A stretch of 6,707 nt of DNA from an uncultured Lentisphaeria bacterium (GCA_949298665.1 CASFXO010000205.1:1-6707), one strand, 5' to 3'. Shown: positions 1 through 6,457, counted from the stretch's first letter. Numbers and translations are program-made. Notes: generated by a model not told the origin, from the letters alone.

Positions 1-1090
1 AGAAGAGGACTAAGCCGCTCACCGGTGCGAAGAATATATTGTTGACCCGAACCAGACCGCTGCGGGCTACGCGCCCCGCCACGGGGGCGATCGACCGCAG
101 CCGGGGCGGCAGCCGCAGCGCCGCCAGCAGGGTCGTCAGCACCAGCAGGGTGGAAAGCGTGTCGCTCATGGCGTTGTATCCGGCTCCGATCAGGGTATTG
201 TAATGCCGGAACGACATCTGGAACGACGGCAGGCCGATCGCGCTGGAGAAGAGGCCGCGGTCCCAGTCCGGCACATAAAAAAGCACGAACGGCATGATTG
301 TCCACATCAGTCCCGCCGCCAGCGCCGCCCGGCTTCCGAGCCGCAGGGTACGCAGGATCGCATACCCCGCCGCCAGCGACAGAGGCGCCAGCACCAGCGC
401 CGAAAACAGCGATGCGCCGACGGCCAGGTCATAGTAATTTTCCGCTCCGGTCAGCAGCAGGGCCGGCAGATAGAAAAGCACTCCGAGCCCGATCGGATAA
501 TTCCATGGTCCGTCCCATTTGCCCCGCAACAGGTCGGCGCCGACCTGAAGGTAGCCGGGTTCGTCGGCGGCCGAGCAGATCAGATTCCCCGCGCCCATGA
601 CGACGTAGAGGATCAGCAACTGCCGGAGAAAAACCAGAAACAGCGCGAAACACCAATCCTCCTGAATCGAGCCGGGGACGATCGACCGGTCGCGGCACCC
701 CTTGCGGTACTGCATGAGCAGCAGGACCAGCGCGGCGGCGATACCGAGAAACAGGACCTGCCGGCCTCGCTGAGGCGGTCCGAGGCTGCGGAAGAACAGC
801 CCGCCGCCGGCATCCCGCACCGGCTGGACCGTCGGCGCGGCATAGCCGGAACGCCCGTCCGGAAGAGTGACCGCCTGAAAATCCTCGTAACGCGCCAGCG
901 GGTGGCGGCTGATGAAAACCCGCTGCGGCGGGGCGTTTTCCCGGCACTCGACCGGGCGGTCGGTGATGGCGATCAGCTGCGACTGCGGGTCCGGCCGTTC
1001 GAATACCGGAGTGCCGGCGTCCAGCGTGACCGCGTGCAGCCGGAGCAGGACGCTCACAAGGAAGAGCACTGTGAAGAAGAAAGTTTTCAT
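1..1090 (-). CDS. Membrane glycosyltransferase-like protein (GT-C type) with N-terminal SH3-like segment, 3' end missing
   Basis: An open frame of 363 codons runs from an ATG at 1090 off the left edge without a stop, so the C-terminus is missing. Residues 1-20 (MKTFFFTVLFLVSVLLRLHA) look like a signal peptide or anchor. Residues about 22-90 are polar and beta-like and end in a TLPDGRSGYAAP stretch resembling bacterial SH3-like domains. A helix at about 112-127 starts the membrane part; further hydrophobic spans lie near 147-173, 199-215, 221-247, 255-273 and 312-325. The loop after the second span carries ADEPGYLQVGADLL (175-188), like the acidic pair and following Tyr in the first external loop of GT-C enzymes (PMT/ArnT type), which transfer sugars from polyprenyl-linked donors outside the membrane. 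Family and SH3 assignment come from motif recall, so donor and acceptor are unknown. A generic polytopic membrane protein is the alternative. No Shine-Dalgarno precedes the start; the promoter abuts it. Confidence 0.72.
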   Translation of the reverse strand, partial: MKTFFFTVLFLVSVLLRLHAVTLDAGTPVFERPDPQSQLIAITDRPVECRENAPPQRVFISRHPLARYEDFQAVTLPDGRSGYAAPTVQPVRDAGGGLFFRSLGPPQRGRQVLFLGIAAALVLLLMQYRKGCRDRSIVPGSIQEDWCFALFLVFLRQLLILYVVMGAGNLICSAADEPGYLQVGADLLRGKWDGPWNYPIGLGVLFYLPALLLTGAENYYDLAVGASLFSALVLAPLSLAAGYAILRTLRLGSRAALAAGLMWTIMPFVLFYVPDWDRGLFSSAIGLPSFQMSFRHYNTLIGAGYNAMSDTLSTLLVLTTLLAALRLPPRLRSIAPVAGRVARSGLVRVNNIFFAPVSGLVLF

Positions 1091-1097
1091 GGTGCAT

Positions 1098-1126
1098 ATT
1101 ATAGCACAGTCCGGCTGGTCGTGCAA
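1098..1126 (-). promoter_or_regulatory. Sigma-70-type promoter abutting the start of the membrane protein gene
   Basis: Read on the minus strand, TTGCAC (1126-1121) and TATAAT (1103-1098) are separated by exactly 17 bp, and the -10 is extended (TGCTATAAT). Only 7 nt (ATGCACC) lie between the -10 hexamer and the ATG at 1090. Transcription would therefore begin at or one base before the start codon, giving a leaderless mRNA. This agrees with the absence of any ribosome binding site upstream. Confidence 0.72.
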
Positions 1127-1140
1127 CCGCCGCAGCCGGG

Positions 1141-1160
1141 GTTTTCCGCATGGAGAAAAC
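1141..1160. repeat. Inverted repeat GTTTTC-N8-GAAAAC in the divergent control region
   Basis: GTTTTC (1141-1146) and GAAAAC (1155-1160) are perfect inverted copies separated by 8 bp. The repeat lies between the two divergent promoters (1098-1126 leftward and 1192-1220 rightward), so it could be an operator acting on both. Six-base arms can occur by chance, and no run of T follows, so it is not a terminator. The operator role is inferred from position only. Confidence 0.35.
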
Positions 1161-1191
1161 GCGTGGCGGGCAAAGACGAGCGCGGAACAAT

Positions 1192-1220
1192 TTGCGAAAT
1201 ATTTTCGGACGGGATATATT
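1192..1220 (+). promoter_or_regulatory. Promoter of the sirtuin (and probably GH16) transcription unit
   Basis: TTGCGA (1192-1197) and TATATT (1215-1220) are 17 bp apart in a locally A+T-rich patch within otherwise G+C-rich DNA. The predicted transcription start is near 1227, leaving a leader of about 33 nt with the sequence AGGAGAGGAG before the sirtuin ATG. No other good promoter is visible between 1127 and 1259 on this strand. Confidence 0.6.
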
Positions 1221-1259
1221 GAAAGGGCGGTACAGAGCCGGACAGGAGAGGAGTGGCAT

Positions 1260-2018
1260 ATGGATCACGGCAGGTGTTTCGATGAATTCAAAAAGGCGCG
1301 GAAGATCGTCGTTCTGACGGGGGCGGGGGTTTCCACCTTTTCCGGCATTCCCGATTTTCGGGGTCCGGAGGGGGCTTTCCGGCGGAAATGGCACGGGTAC
1401 GATGTGGAAGAACTGCTGGACAGCGCTTTCTTCGAGCGGGCACCGGATGTGTTTTACGCCTACGCCCGGGAGAACTGGTATCCGATGACGTTCCGGGAGC
1501 CGAGCATCGTGCATTTGACGCTGGCCGCCATGGAAAGACACGGCATGCTCGACGCGCTTTACACCCAGAATATCGATCTTCTGCATACCCGGGCGGGCAG
1601 TCGCAAGGTGATGGAGTTGCACGGCTCCTTCCGGACCCATCGCTGTCTTGCCTGCGGTCGCGAATTCGGGCTGGAGCCGGTGCGCGAGGCCGTCATGCGC
1701 GGCGACGTGCCGCATTGTCCCGCCTGCGGCGGCCTGATCAAGCCGGGGGTGGTGTTTTACGGCGACCCGCTGGACGAGGAGTTGCTGCACCGGGCTTTCC
1801 GGGATTTCGAGAGTGCCGATCTGGTACTGGTGCTGGGCAGCAGCCTCACTGTTGCGCCGGTTTCCTCGCTGCCGATGGCCGCCCGGGTCAACGGCGGTAC
1901 CATCATCATCGTCAACGAACAGCCGACGGATTATGATGCCGTGGCCGGATACCGGTTCCGCGATCTCCGGTTTTTCTGTACGGCGCTGGCTGCCCGTTTT
2001 CCCGAACTGGCCGGATAA
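1260..2018 (+). CDS. Sir2-family NAD-dependent protein deacylase (sirtuin)
   Basis: A 252-residue cytoplasmic sirtuin, the usual length of bacterial members. It removes acyl groups from lysine using NAD+, releasing nicotinamide and O-acetyl-ADP-ribose. Visible in order: GAGVSTFSGIPDFRG (21-35), TQNID (102-106), catalytic His121 in ELHGS, four zinc cysteines C129/C132 and C153/C156, KPGVVFYGD (161-169), GSS (193-195) for NAD ribose, and IIIVNE (215-220). The set is complete, so it should be active. The Tyr-X-X-Arg pair of succinyl-specific (SIRT5/CobB-like) sirtuins is not matched in FYAYAREN (65-72), and the overall wording recalls Thermotoga Sir2 (class U), so deacetylation is the likelier activity. 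The frame is open further upstream, but the ATG at 1260 has AGGAG 6 nt before it and starts right at the family's N-terminus. A GH16 gene follows 56 bp downstream on the same strand. Confidence 0.95.
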   Translation: MDHGRCFDEFKKARKIVVLTGAGVSTFSGIPDFRGPEGAFRRKWHGYDVEELLDSAFFERAPDVFYAYARENWYPMTFREPSIVHLTLAAMERHGMLDALYTQNIDLLHTRAGSRKVMELHGSFRTHRCLACGREFGLEPVREAVMRGDVPHCPACGGLIKPGVVFYGDPLDEELLHRAFRDFESADLVLVLGSSLTVAPVSSLPMAARVNGGTIIIVNEQPTDYDAVAGYRFRDLRFFCTALAARFPELAG

Positions 2019-2062
2019 GCGGCGAAACCCGGACGCGGGAGGGGGACGAAAACGCGAACAGC

Positions 2063-2068
2063 AGGAGG
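2063..2068 (+). promoter_or_regulatory. Ribosome binding site that sets the GH16 start
   Basis: A perfect AGGAGG lies 6 nt before the ATG at 2075. This supports that ATG over the in-frame ATGs at 2084 and 2099, the latter of which would begin the signal peptide more tidily at MRNCLAVLLLG. Confidence 0.75.
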
Positions 2069-2074
2069 TGGTAA

Positions 2075-3007
2075 ATGCATGGAATGATTGCATGCGGGAT
2101 GAGAAATTGCCTGGCGGTGCTGCTGCTGGGGGCTTGCGGGTTGGTGTCCGGCGCGGAGGGGACGACGGCGCGGACCGGAGCGGAAGCGGATCAGGCCTCG
2201 TATGTGCCGGAGGGATACCGTCTGGTCTGGAGCGATGAATTCGACGGTACCACGCTGAACGAGCGGAAGTGGACGCTGCGTCCCGATATGAAGGGGGACG
2301 GGGAACTGGCCCTGGCCGGGACGGAACGGCCCGAAGTGGTCCGGGTGGCGGACGGGAAACTGCAGCTGAACGCGGTGATGGACCGTCCTCCGGAGAGCGG
2401 GAATCCGCTTTACACGACCTGTTTTTCGGTGACCACGTACAACAAGATGCATTTCCGGTACGGTTATCTGGAGATGCGCGCGCGCGTGCCGTACAAGCGC
2501 AGTGCCTGGCCCTCGCTCTGGATGAAGTCTTTGCCGGGGGACATCGCGCCGGCCGGCCGGGCGGATTACATGGCGGAAGTGGACGTGTTCGAGGTGTTTT
2601 CCTCGCCGGATACGGCGGCGCCCAATCTGCACAAGTGGCATCGGAACGGGAAACACTCCTCCACCAGCAGTCCCACGCGGCATAAGTTCACGGATATTGC
2701 CGATCTGAACAATGAGTATCACATTTACGGTTTCGAATGGACGCCCCGGAGCATGTCGATGTACCTCGACGGCGAACGGTACGGGTATTATGACCTGTCG
2801 GTGGATTTCGGCCACAAGGACGGCATGGCGGGGTTTCACGAAACGCTGTATGTGATTATCAACAATCACGTGTTCACCAACACCAGTCCGTGGAAGCCGC
2901 AGGATTCGGAAGTCAATTCCAGCAGCTGTCTGCCCAATCATTACTGGATCGACTGGATCCGACTCTACCAGAAACCGGGCGAGGGGGCCCTGTTTACGGC
3001 GAAGTGA
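2075..3007 (+). CDS. Exported glycoside hydrolase family 16 protein (beta-glucanase/laminarinase/agarase-like)
   Basis: A 310-residue single-domain enzyme that would cleave beta-1,3/1,4-linked glucans or galactans with retention of configuration. The GH16 catalytic signature ExDxxE is present as EVDVFE: nucleophile Glu168, Asp170 and acid/base Glu173. Other landmarks are WSDEFDG (52-58) at the start of the beta-jelly-roll, YGYLEMRARVP (129-139), AWPSLWM (144-150), YHIYGFEWTP (215-224) and the closing WIDWIRLYQ (291-299). Residues 9-27 are a signal peptide; LLGAC (17-21) fits a lipobox, so it may be a lipoprotein anchored at Cys21, although type I cleavage near Ala27 is possible. Substrate subfamily cannot be told from motifs alone. 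It is 56 bp downstream of the sirtuin with no obvious promoter of its own. Its last 14 bp overlap the convergent lyase gene. Confidence 0.93.
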   Translation: MHGMIACGMRNCLAVLLLGACGLVSGAEGTTARTGAEADQASYVPEGYRLVWSDEFDGTTLNERKWTLRPDMKGDGELALAGTERPEVVRVADGKLQLNAVMDRPPESGNPLYTTCFSVTTYNKMHFRYGYLEMRARVPYKRSAWPSLWMKSLPGDIAPAGRADYMAEVDVFEVFSSPDTAAPNLHKWHRNGKHSSTSSPTRHKFTDIADLNNEYHIYGFEWTPRSMSMYLDGERYGYYDLSVDFGHKDGMAGFHETLYVIINNHVFTNTSPWKPQDSEVNSSSCLPNHYWIDWIRLYQKPGEGALFTAK

Positions 3008-4304
3008 GCCCTTCCGGCGCGGCGGCGGGAACGCCGTCCTCTCCGGCGCGGGGGGCGGGGGCCTGTCGTGATTGCTCCTGTGGTTCTTCGTAAGGAAAGT
3101 ACCACTGTTCCATGGCGATGCCGGGCGCGTCCCGCAGCTGCCGGAGCGCGGTGCGGAAGGCCGGGTCCGGATCATGCCGGGCGGCCCGGACCATGATGTC
3201 CCAGAGGACCCGGCGGTCCGGTTTTTTGAGCTGGCGATGGGGCCAGACGGTGCCCTCGGCGGCGTACGGTGTGAAATAGGCGGCCACATCCCGGAACCGC
3301 AGACCGTCGGCGGTCCGGTACTGCCAGGCGTCGAATCCGGTTTTCTCTCCGATGGTGGCCAGATTGAGCCAGCCTTTGGCATTGGAGACGGCATAGGTGA
3401 AGGATAGCGTCCGGACGAGTTCGTGCGTCGGCTTGCCGCCGACGCCGAATTGTTGCGCGAAACTGCGGTGGAAGAAATCCGTCACCACCTTCCGCGCCGC
3501 GTCTTTCCGGCCGAGATAGAGCTGGATCATGGCCAGATGGCCGGCAAAATAGGTGGCGAGGTTGTTGCGGTTGCGTGCGGCTTTCTGCGCCAGCGGTGAG
3601 GTATGCAGCCAGTCGAGGTAGTCCGTCAGCCATTTTCGGAAGGCGGTTTCGTCCGTTTCACTCCAGCAGCCGGAATCGCGGATCAGCGCCAGCGAATCCA
3701 GCACCAGATGCATGCGCAGCGCCAGAATGATCAACCCGGTGTATCCGCCGCGGTCGCCGTCGTGGCCGGGGCGGACTTCGCCGTAATTGAAATGGGGATT
3801 CATCCGCGTTTCCGGCGAGACGAACCACTTGCGCAGGAAATGCGCCGCGTGTTCGGCGTAGCGGCGTTCTCCGGTGTAGAAATAGGCCAGCGCCAGAATC
3901 GGCGTATGACGCAGCATCCGGGCGGCAGCGGCGGTGTCGGTTTTACCGCGTCCGCCTTCGGGATTGATCCGGCCGTCCCTGTAGATGTAAGGTCGGCCGT
4001 CGGGTTTTTCGGGATCGGGCCACCAGTAGATGGCCCAGGAGAGAAAGTCGTGTTTATCGCCGGACCCGGCGGTCAGTTCCTTGTCCAGGACGGAGCCGGG
4101 TTGCTGCCGGAGGGATTCCCGGGCGACGGTGACCAGCTCCGCACGGAGTTTCCGGGATTCGTCGTCGTTGCGGTTCAGACGTTCCCGGGCCCGGAGGAGA
4201 GCGGCATGGTCCCAGATGATGGTTTCCGCTGCACAGAACCAGCCGGTGGTCAGCAGGATGCCCAGGGCAATGCCGGGCGTCAGTCGGTTGAAGCGGCAAG
4301 TCAT
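2994..4304 (-). CDS. Exported alginate-lyase-family (PF05426-like) polysaccharide lyase
   Basis: A 436-residue protein with a signal peptide (1-26, ending GWFCAAE) and an all-alpha alginate-lyase domain. These enzymes split uronic-acid polysaccharides by beta-elimination in the periplasm or outside the cell. Recognisable blocks are HDFLSWAIYWWPDP (85-98), RPYIYRDGRINPEG (104-117), ARNRNNLATYF (243-253), ELVRTLSFTYAVSNAKGWLNLA (first residues 295-316, containing Arg298 and Tyr304) and GFDAW (323-327). In the family the second block normally reads NNH; here position 249 is Leu (codon CTC at 3558-3560), so a residue thought to take part in catalysis is missing. The last 30 or so residues are Pro/Ala/Glu/Gly-rich and unlike the fold. 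The ATG at 4304 is chosen because it begins the signal peptide and has GGGAG 9 nt upstream; an upstream extension of the frame lacks both. It follows the pseudopilin by 29 bp. Substrate is unproven. Confidence 0.85.
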   Translation of the reverse strand: MTCRFNRLTPGIALGILLTTGWFCAAETIIWDHAALLRARERLNRNDDESRKLRAELVTVARESLRQQPGSVLDKELTAGSGDKHDFLSWAIYWWPDPEKPDGRPYIYRDGRINPEGGRGKTDTAAAARMLRHTPILALAYFYTGERRYAEHAAHFLRKWFVSPETRMNPHFNYGEVRPGHDGDRGGYTGLIILALRMHLVLDSLALIRDSGCWSETDETAFRKWLTDYLDWLHTSPLAQKAARNRNNLATYFAGHLAMIQLYLGRKDAARKVVTDFFHRSFAQQFGVGGKPTHELVRTLSFTYAVSNAKGWLNLATIGEKTGFDAWQYRTADGLRFRDVAAYFTPYAAEGTVWPHRQLKKPDRRVLWDIMVRAARHDPDPAFRTALRQLRDAPGIAMEQWYFPYEEPQEQSRQAPAPRAGEDGVPAAAPEGLTSP

Positions 4305-4333
4305 GGTCTTCGTCTCCCTGTTCGCAAATGCGT

Positions 4334-5167
4334 TTAATTCCAGTTGCCCAGAACGCCGTCTTCCATGATCACCCACTCTTTCCGGTTCAACCGGGTGATG
4401 GCTTCGCCTTTGGTGGTGGATTGGACGTGGCCGTCGACGAAGGAGATATTGCCTTTGGCCGAGAGCGGCTGCGGGACGACGTCGACGCCGCCGGTCAGGG
4501 AGCTTACCGCGATTTTCCGGTCGAACTCGCTGTGCGGGAACGCAGGGGCGGCATCCGCCCGGTGGCTGAAGTACATCGCGCTTTTGCCGCGTTCCGCCGT
4601 CAGCCAGCGGACGGACGGTCGGCGGACGGAGGAAATGCGGGCGTTTTTCCTATAGGCGGTTACGCCGCTCAGGTAGAGATTGCCGAGATGCCGGGCGCCG
4701 CTGAGCAGATCGTTGATCGGGTAGCTGCTGGGGGCGATCTTCCAGGCGGGAGGCTTGCTGGAACCGGTGAATTCCGCCTCCAGCGGGCAGGTGCCGGCGC
4801 TGCCCATGCGGACGTAATTGGTGCTGAAGAACCCGAGTTGAAGCACGCCGAGATCCTCCATGTTTTTCAGATAACTATTGCCGCCGACCGGCTTGCCGGA
4901 GGCGTTGAAGCCCTTGATGTTGACCGGGAAATAGTCATCCTGCATGGTGGTGTAGAGGGCGATGGCGGCGGCGATCTGTTTCTGGTTGCTGAGGCACTGG
5001 GTGTTGCGGGCGGCGGCGCGCGCCTTGCTGAGGGACGGCAGCAGCATGCCGGCCAGAATGGAGATGATCGCGATCACCACCAGCAGTTCGATCAGCGTGA
5101 AGGCGGAGCGGCGGCGGGATGACGGACGGGCGGGGAGGCGGCGGACGTCGTAATGCGGGTGCTGCAT
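4334..5167 (-). CDS. Type II/IV pseudopilin with prepilin-type N-terminus (H-X9-DG-like family)
   Basis: A 277-residue protein with a basic leader (RRR at 18-20) followed by AFTLIELLVVIAIISILAG (22-40), the prepilin peptidase site and membrane helix. Cleavage would fall before Phe23, with Glu27 as the conserved +5 residue; the -1 residue is Ala, not the usual Gly. After the helix come KARAAARNTQCLSNQKQI (48-65) and DDYFPVN (77-83), typical of the abundant pseudopilins of Lentisphaerota and Planctomycetota. Near the C-terminus ISFVDGHV (241-248) is the DG end of the H-X9-DG signature, but the expected His at 235 is Leu. Such proteins assemble into short pilus-like filaments or are surface displayed; their exact job in these phyla is unknown. 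AAGGAG lies 8 nt before the ATG at 5167. It sits between the regulator and the lyase, probably co-transcribed with both. Confidence 0.92.
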   Translation of the reverse strand: MQHPHYDVRRLPARPSSRRRSAFTLIELLVVIAIISILAGMLLPSLSKARAAARNTQCLSNQKQIAAAIALYTTMQDDYFPVNIKGFNASGKPVGGNSYLKNMEDLGVLQLGFFSTNYVRMGSAGTCPLEAEFTGSSKPPAWKIAPSSYPINDLLSGARHLGNLYLSGVTAYRKNARISSVRRPSVRWLTAERGKSAMYFSHRADAAPAFPHSEFDRKIAVSSLTGGVDVVPQPLSAKGNISFVDGHVQSTTKGEAITRLNRKEWVIMEDGVLGNWN

Positions 5168-5241
5168 GATTCATTCTCCTTGTGGTTGGTGAGGTCGATC
5201 AGGGAAAGTCGGGAAGGAACACCGGGATCTTTCCGGTCGGT

Positions 5242-6432
5242 TCAGGTTTTCGGTCCTTCCGGTTTTTCCGGAGAACGGAACGGGGAAGACGACGCAGCGG
5301 GGCTGTTGTCGGACCCGGCGCCTGTCGATGTTCTTTCCGGAACCGCTGAAACATTCGGATTATAATTCTGACCATCGTGGAAATGGGTACGCACCGTGCC
5401 GGGGTGATCCGGAGTCCATTCCGCCTGCTGGCGGGCATTCAATTTCAACCGGCCGCAGACGGTGGTGTTCCGGCGGGGGGCATCCGGTTCCCGGAGCAGC
5501 CGGGCCAGTTCCGCGAACATGCAGGCTCCGATCTCCCGCCAGTCCACCGCCACGGTGGGAAAATCCGGCCAGTCCGGATTCAGGTCGCGTTTCCCGTCCA
5601 GCCCGAGGATGACGAAGTCATGGTCCAGCCGCCGTCCGGAATTCCGGAGGCAGGGGGTCAGATAGATGTCGTACAGCAGCGTGTCGGACGTGAAGAAATA
5701 TCCCCGGTCCCGACGATAGGGCGCGGGCTGTTCGGAGAATTTCCGGTACAGCTTGCAGCGCTTCCGGCCGTGCGACCAGAGTTCCTGAAAGACGTGAGCC
5801 CGTTGAACGTAAATCGGCGGCATGTTCGCCAGAATTTCCACGGTCTGAATGTCGTAGTGCTGGAAATATGCCGCGGCCAGTTCCGCCGCCTGTTCCGGGT
5901 CGAGGTTGACCAGGGAAATCCGTCCGCCGAAGCTGTGCCGCATCAGGGTGGCCACCACCGGAATCCGGCAGTCGAAAGCCTTCCATTTGGCGTCGTATTC
6001 CTGAAAAAGCGCCGCGCCGCGGCAGTCCGCCGTCCGGCGGGCGAAGTCTTCCGGCGTCAGGTCCGTGTAATGCGCCAGACAGAGCTTTACTTCAAAACCG
6101 TGCGCCATCGCCCGCTGCTGGAATTCCAGCAGCGCCAGATAGCTGATGCTGGTCGTCGAACCGACGACCCTGGGGGAGATGAACGCCGCCAGTTTCCCCG
6201 CGCTGCGGCCCGTCGGAAAAATATCCTGCCGGGCCACGAAAATGCCCTTGCCCGGATGCGCTTTCAGAATCCCGCTCCGGATCAGAAACGCGAGCTGATC
6301 GTATGCGGTGCTCCGCGGCATGGCGAACTTGGCGGTCAACCGGCGTACCGACGGAATCTTCATTCCGACCGGATATTCCCCGGAAGCGATCCGGGCCAGC
6401 AGATAATCGGCGAGACGACGATCCAGTTTCAT
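5242..6432 (-). CDS. GntR-type winged-helix regulator with LacI-like ligand-binding domain
   Basis: A 396-residue transcription factor. Residues 1-69 are a GntR winged helix: ADYLLARIASGEYPVGMKIP (8-27), SVRRLTAKFAMPRSTAYDQL (28-47, recognition helix) and ILKAHPGKGIFV (55-66, wing). Residues about 78-335 resemble a periplasmic-binding-protein-like sugar sensor: LAAFISP (81-87), GAALFQE (139-145), IPVVATL (157-163), ISLVNLDPEQAAELAAAYF (172-190) and DFVILGLDG (272-280), followed by TVAVDWREIG (293-302). This is the architecture of AraR-like carbohydrate regulators, so a sugar or oligosaccharide effector is expected. The tail from about 340 is Pro/Ser/Thr/Asn-rich and looks disordered. The frame is open upstream to a TTG, but the GntR domain begins at the ATG at 6432, preceded by AGGAA 5 nt away. 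It probably controls itself and the pseudopilin-lyase genes downstream; that is inferred from position. Confidence 0.88.
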   Translation of the reverse strand: MKLDRRLADYLLARIASGEYPVGMKIPSVRRLTAKFAMPRSTAYDQLAFLIRSGILKAHPGKGIFVARQDIFPTGRSAGKLAAFISPRVVGSTTSISYLALLEFQQRAMAHGFEVKLCLAHYTDLTPEDFARRTADCRGAALFQEYDAKWKAFDCRIPVVATLMRHSFGGRISLVNLDPEQAAELAAAYFQHYDIQTVEILANMPPIYVQRAHVFQELWSHGRKRCKLYRKFSEQPAPYRRDRGYFFTSDTLLYDIYLTPCLRNSGRRLDHDFVILGLDGKRDLNPDWPDFPTVAVDWREIGACMFAELARLLREPDAPRRNTTVCGRLKLNARQQAEWTPDHPGTVRTHFHDGQNYNPNVSAVPERTSTGAGSDNSPAASSSPFRSPEKPEGPKT

Positions 6433-6457
6433 GGTGATTCCTGATTCCGGGGGGGGA

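Noticed and set aside
271..290. Suspected frameshift at an A6 run in the membrane protein gene
   Set aside because: Counting the run as six bases keeps the frame (CTT TTT TAT GTG CCG), and sensible membrane sequence continues to the edge. There is no frameshift.
203..1222. Long plus-strand open frame (339 codons) opposite the membrane protein gene
   Set aside because: Its product is Arg/Gln/Pro-rich with no domain, and it lies antisense to a gene with a signal peptide, membrane helices and a promoter. It is typical of shadow frames in high-G+C DNA.
429..2093. Minus-strand open frame of 554 codons across the sirtuin and membrane protein genes
   Set aside because: It is antisense to a complete sirtuin and then one frame off the real membrane protein; the product is Arg/Pro/His-rich without recognisable motifs.
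3023..3036. CGGCG-GGAA-CGCCG hairpin just after the GH16 stop
   Set aside because: The stem is short, has no T-run, and lies in a G+C-rich low-complexity stretch coding for the lyase tail. It may be a remnant but is not supported as a terminator.
5258..5272. TCCGG-T5-CCGGA stem-loop at the 3' end of the regulator gene
   Set aside because: It is a 5-bp stem inside coding sequence with no T-run after it on either strand, so it is not a convincing terminator.
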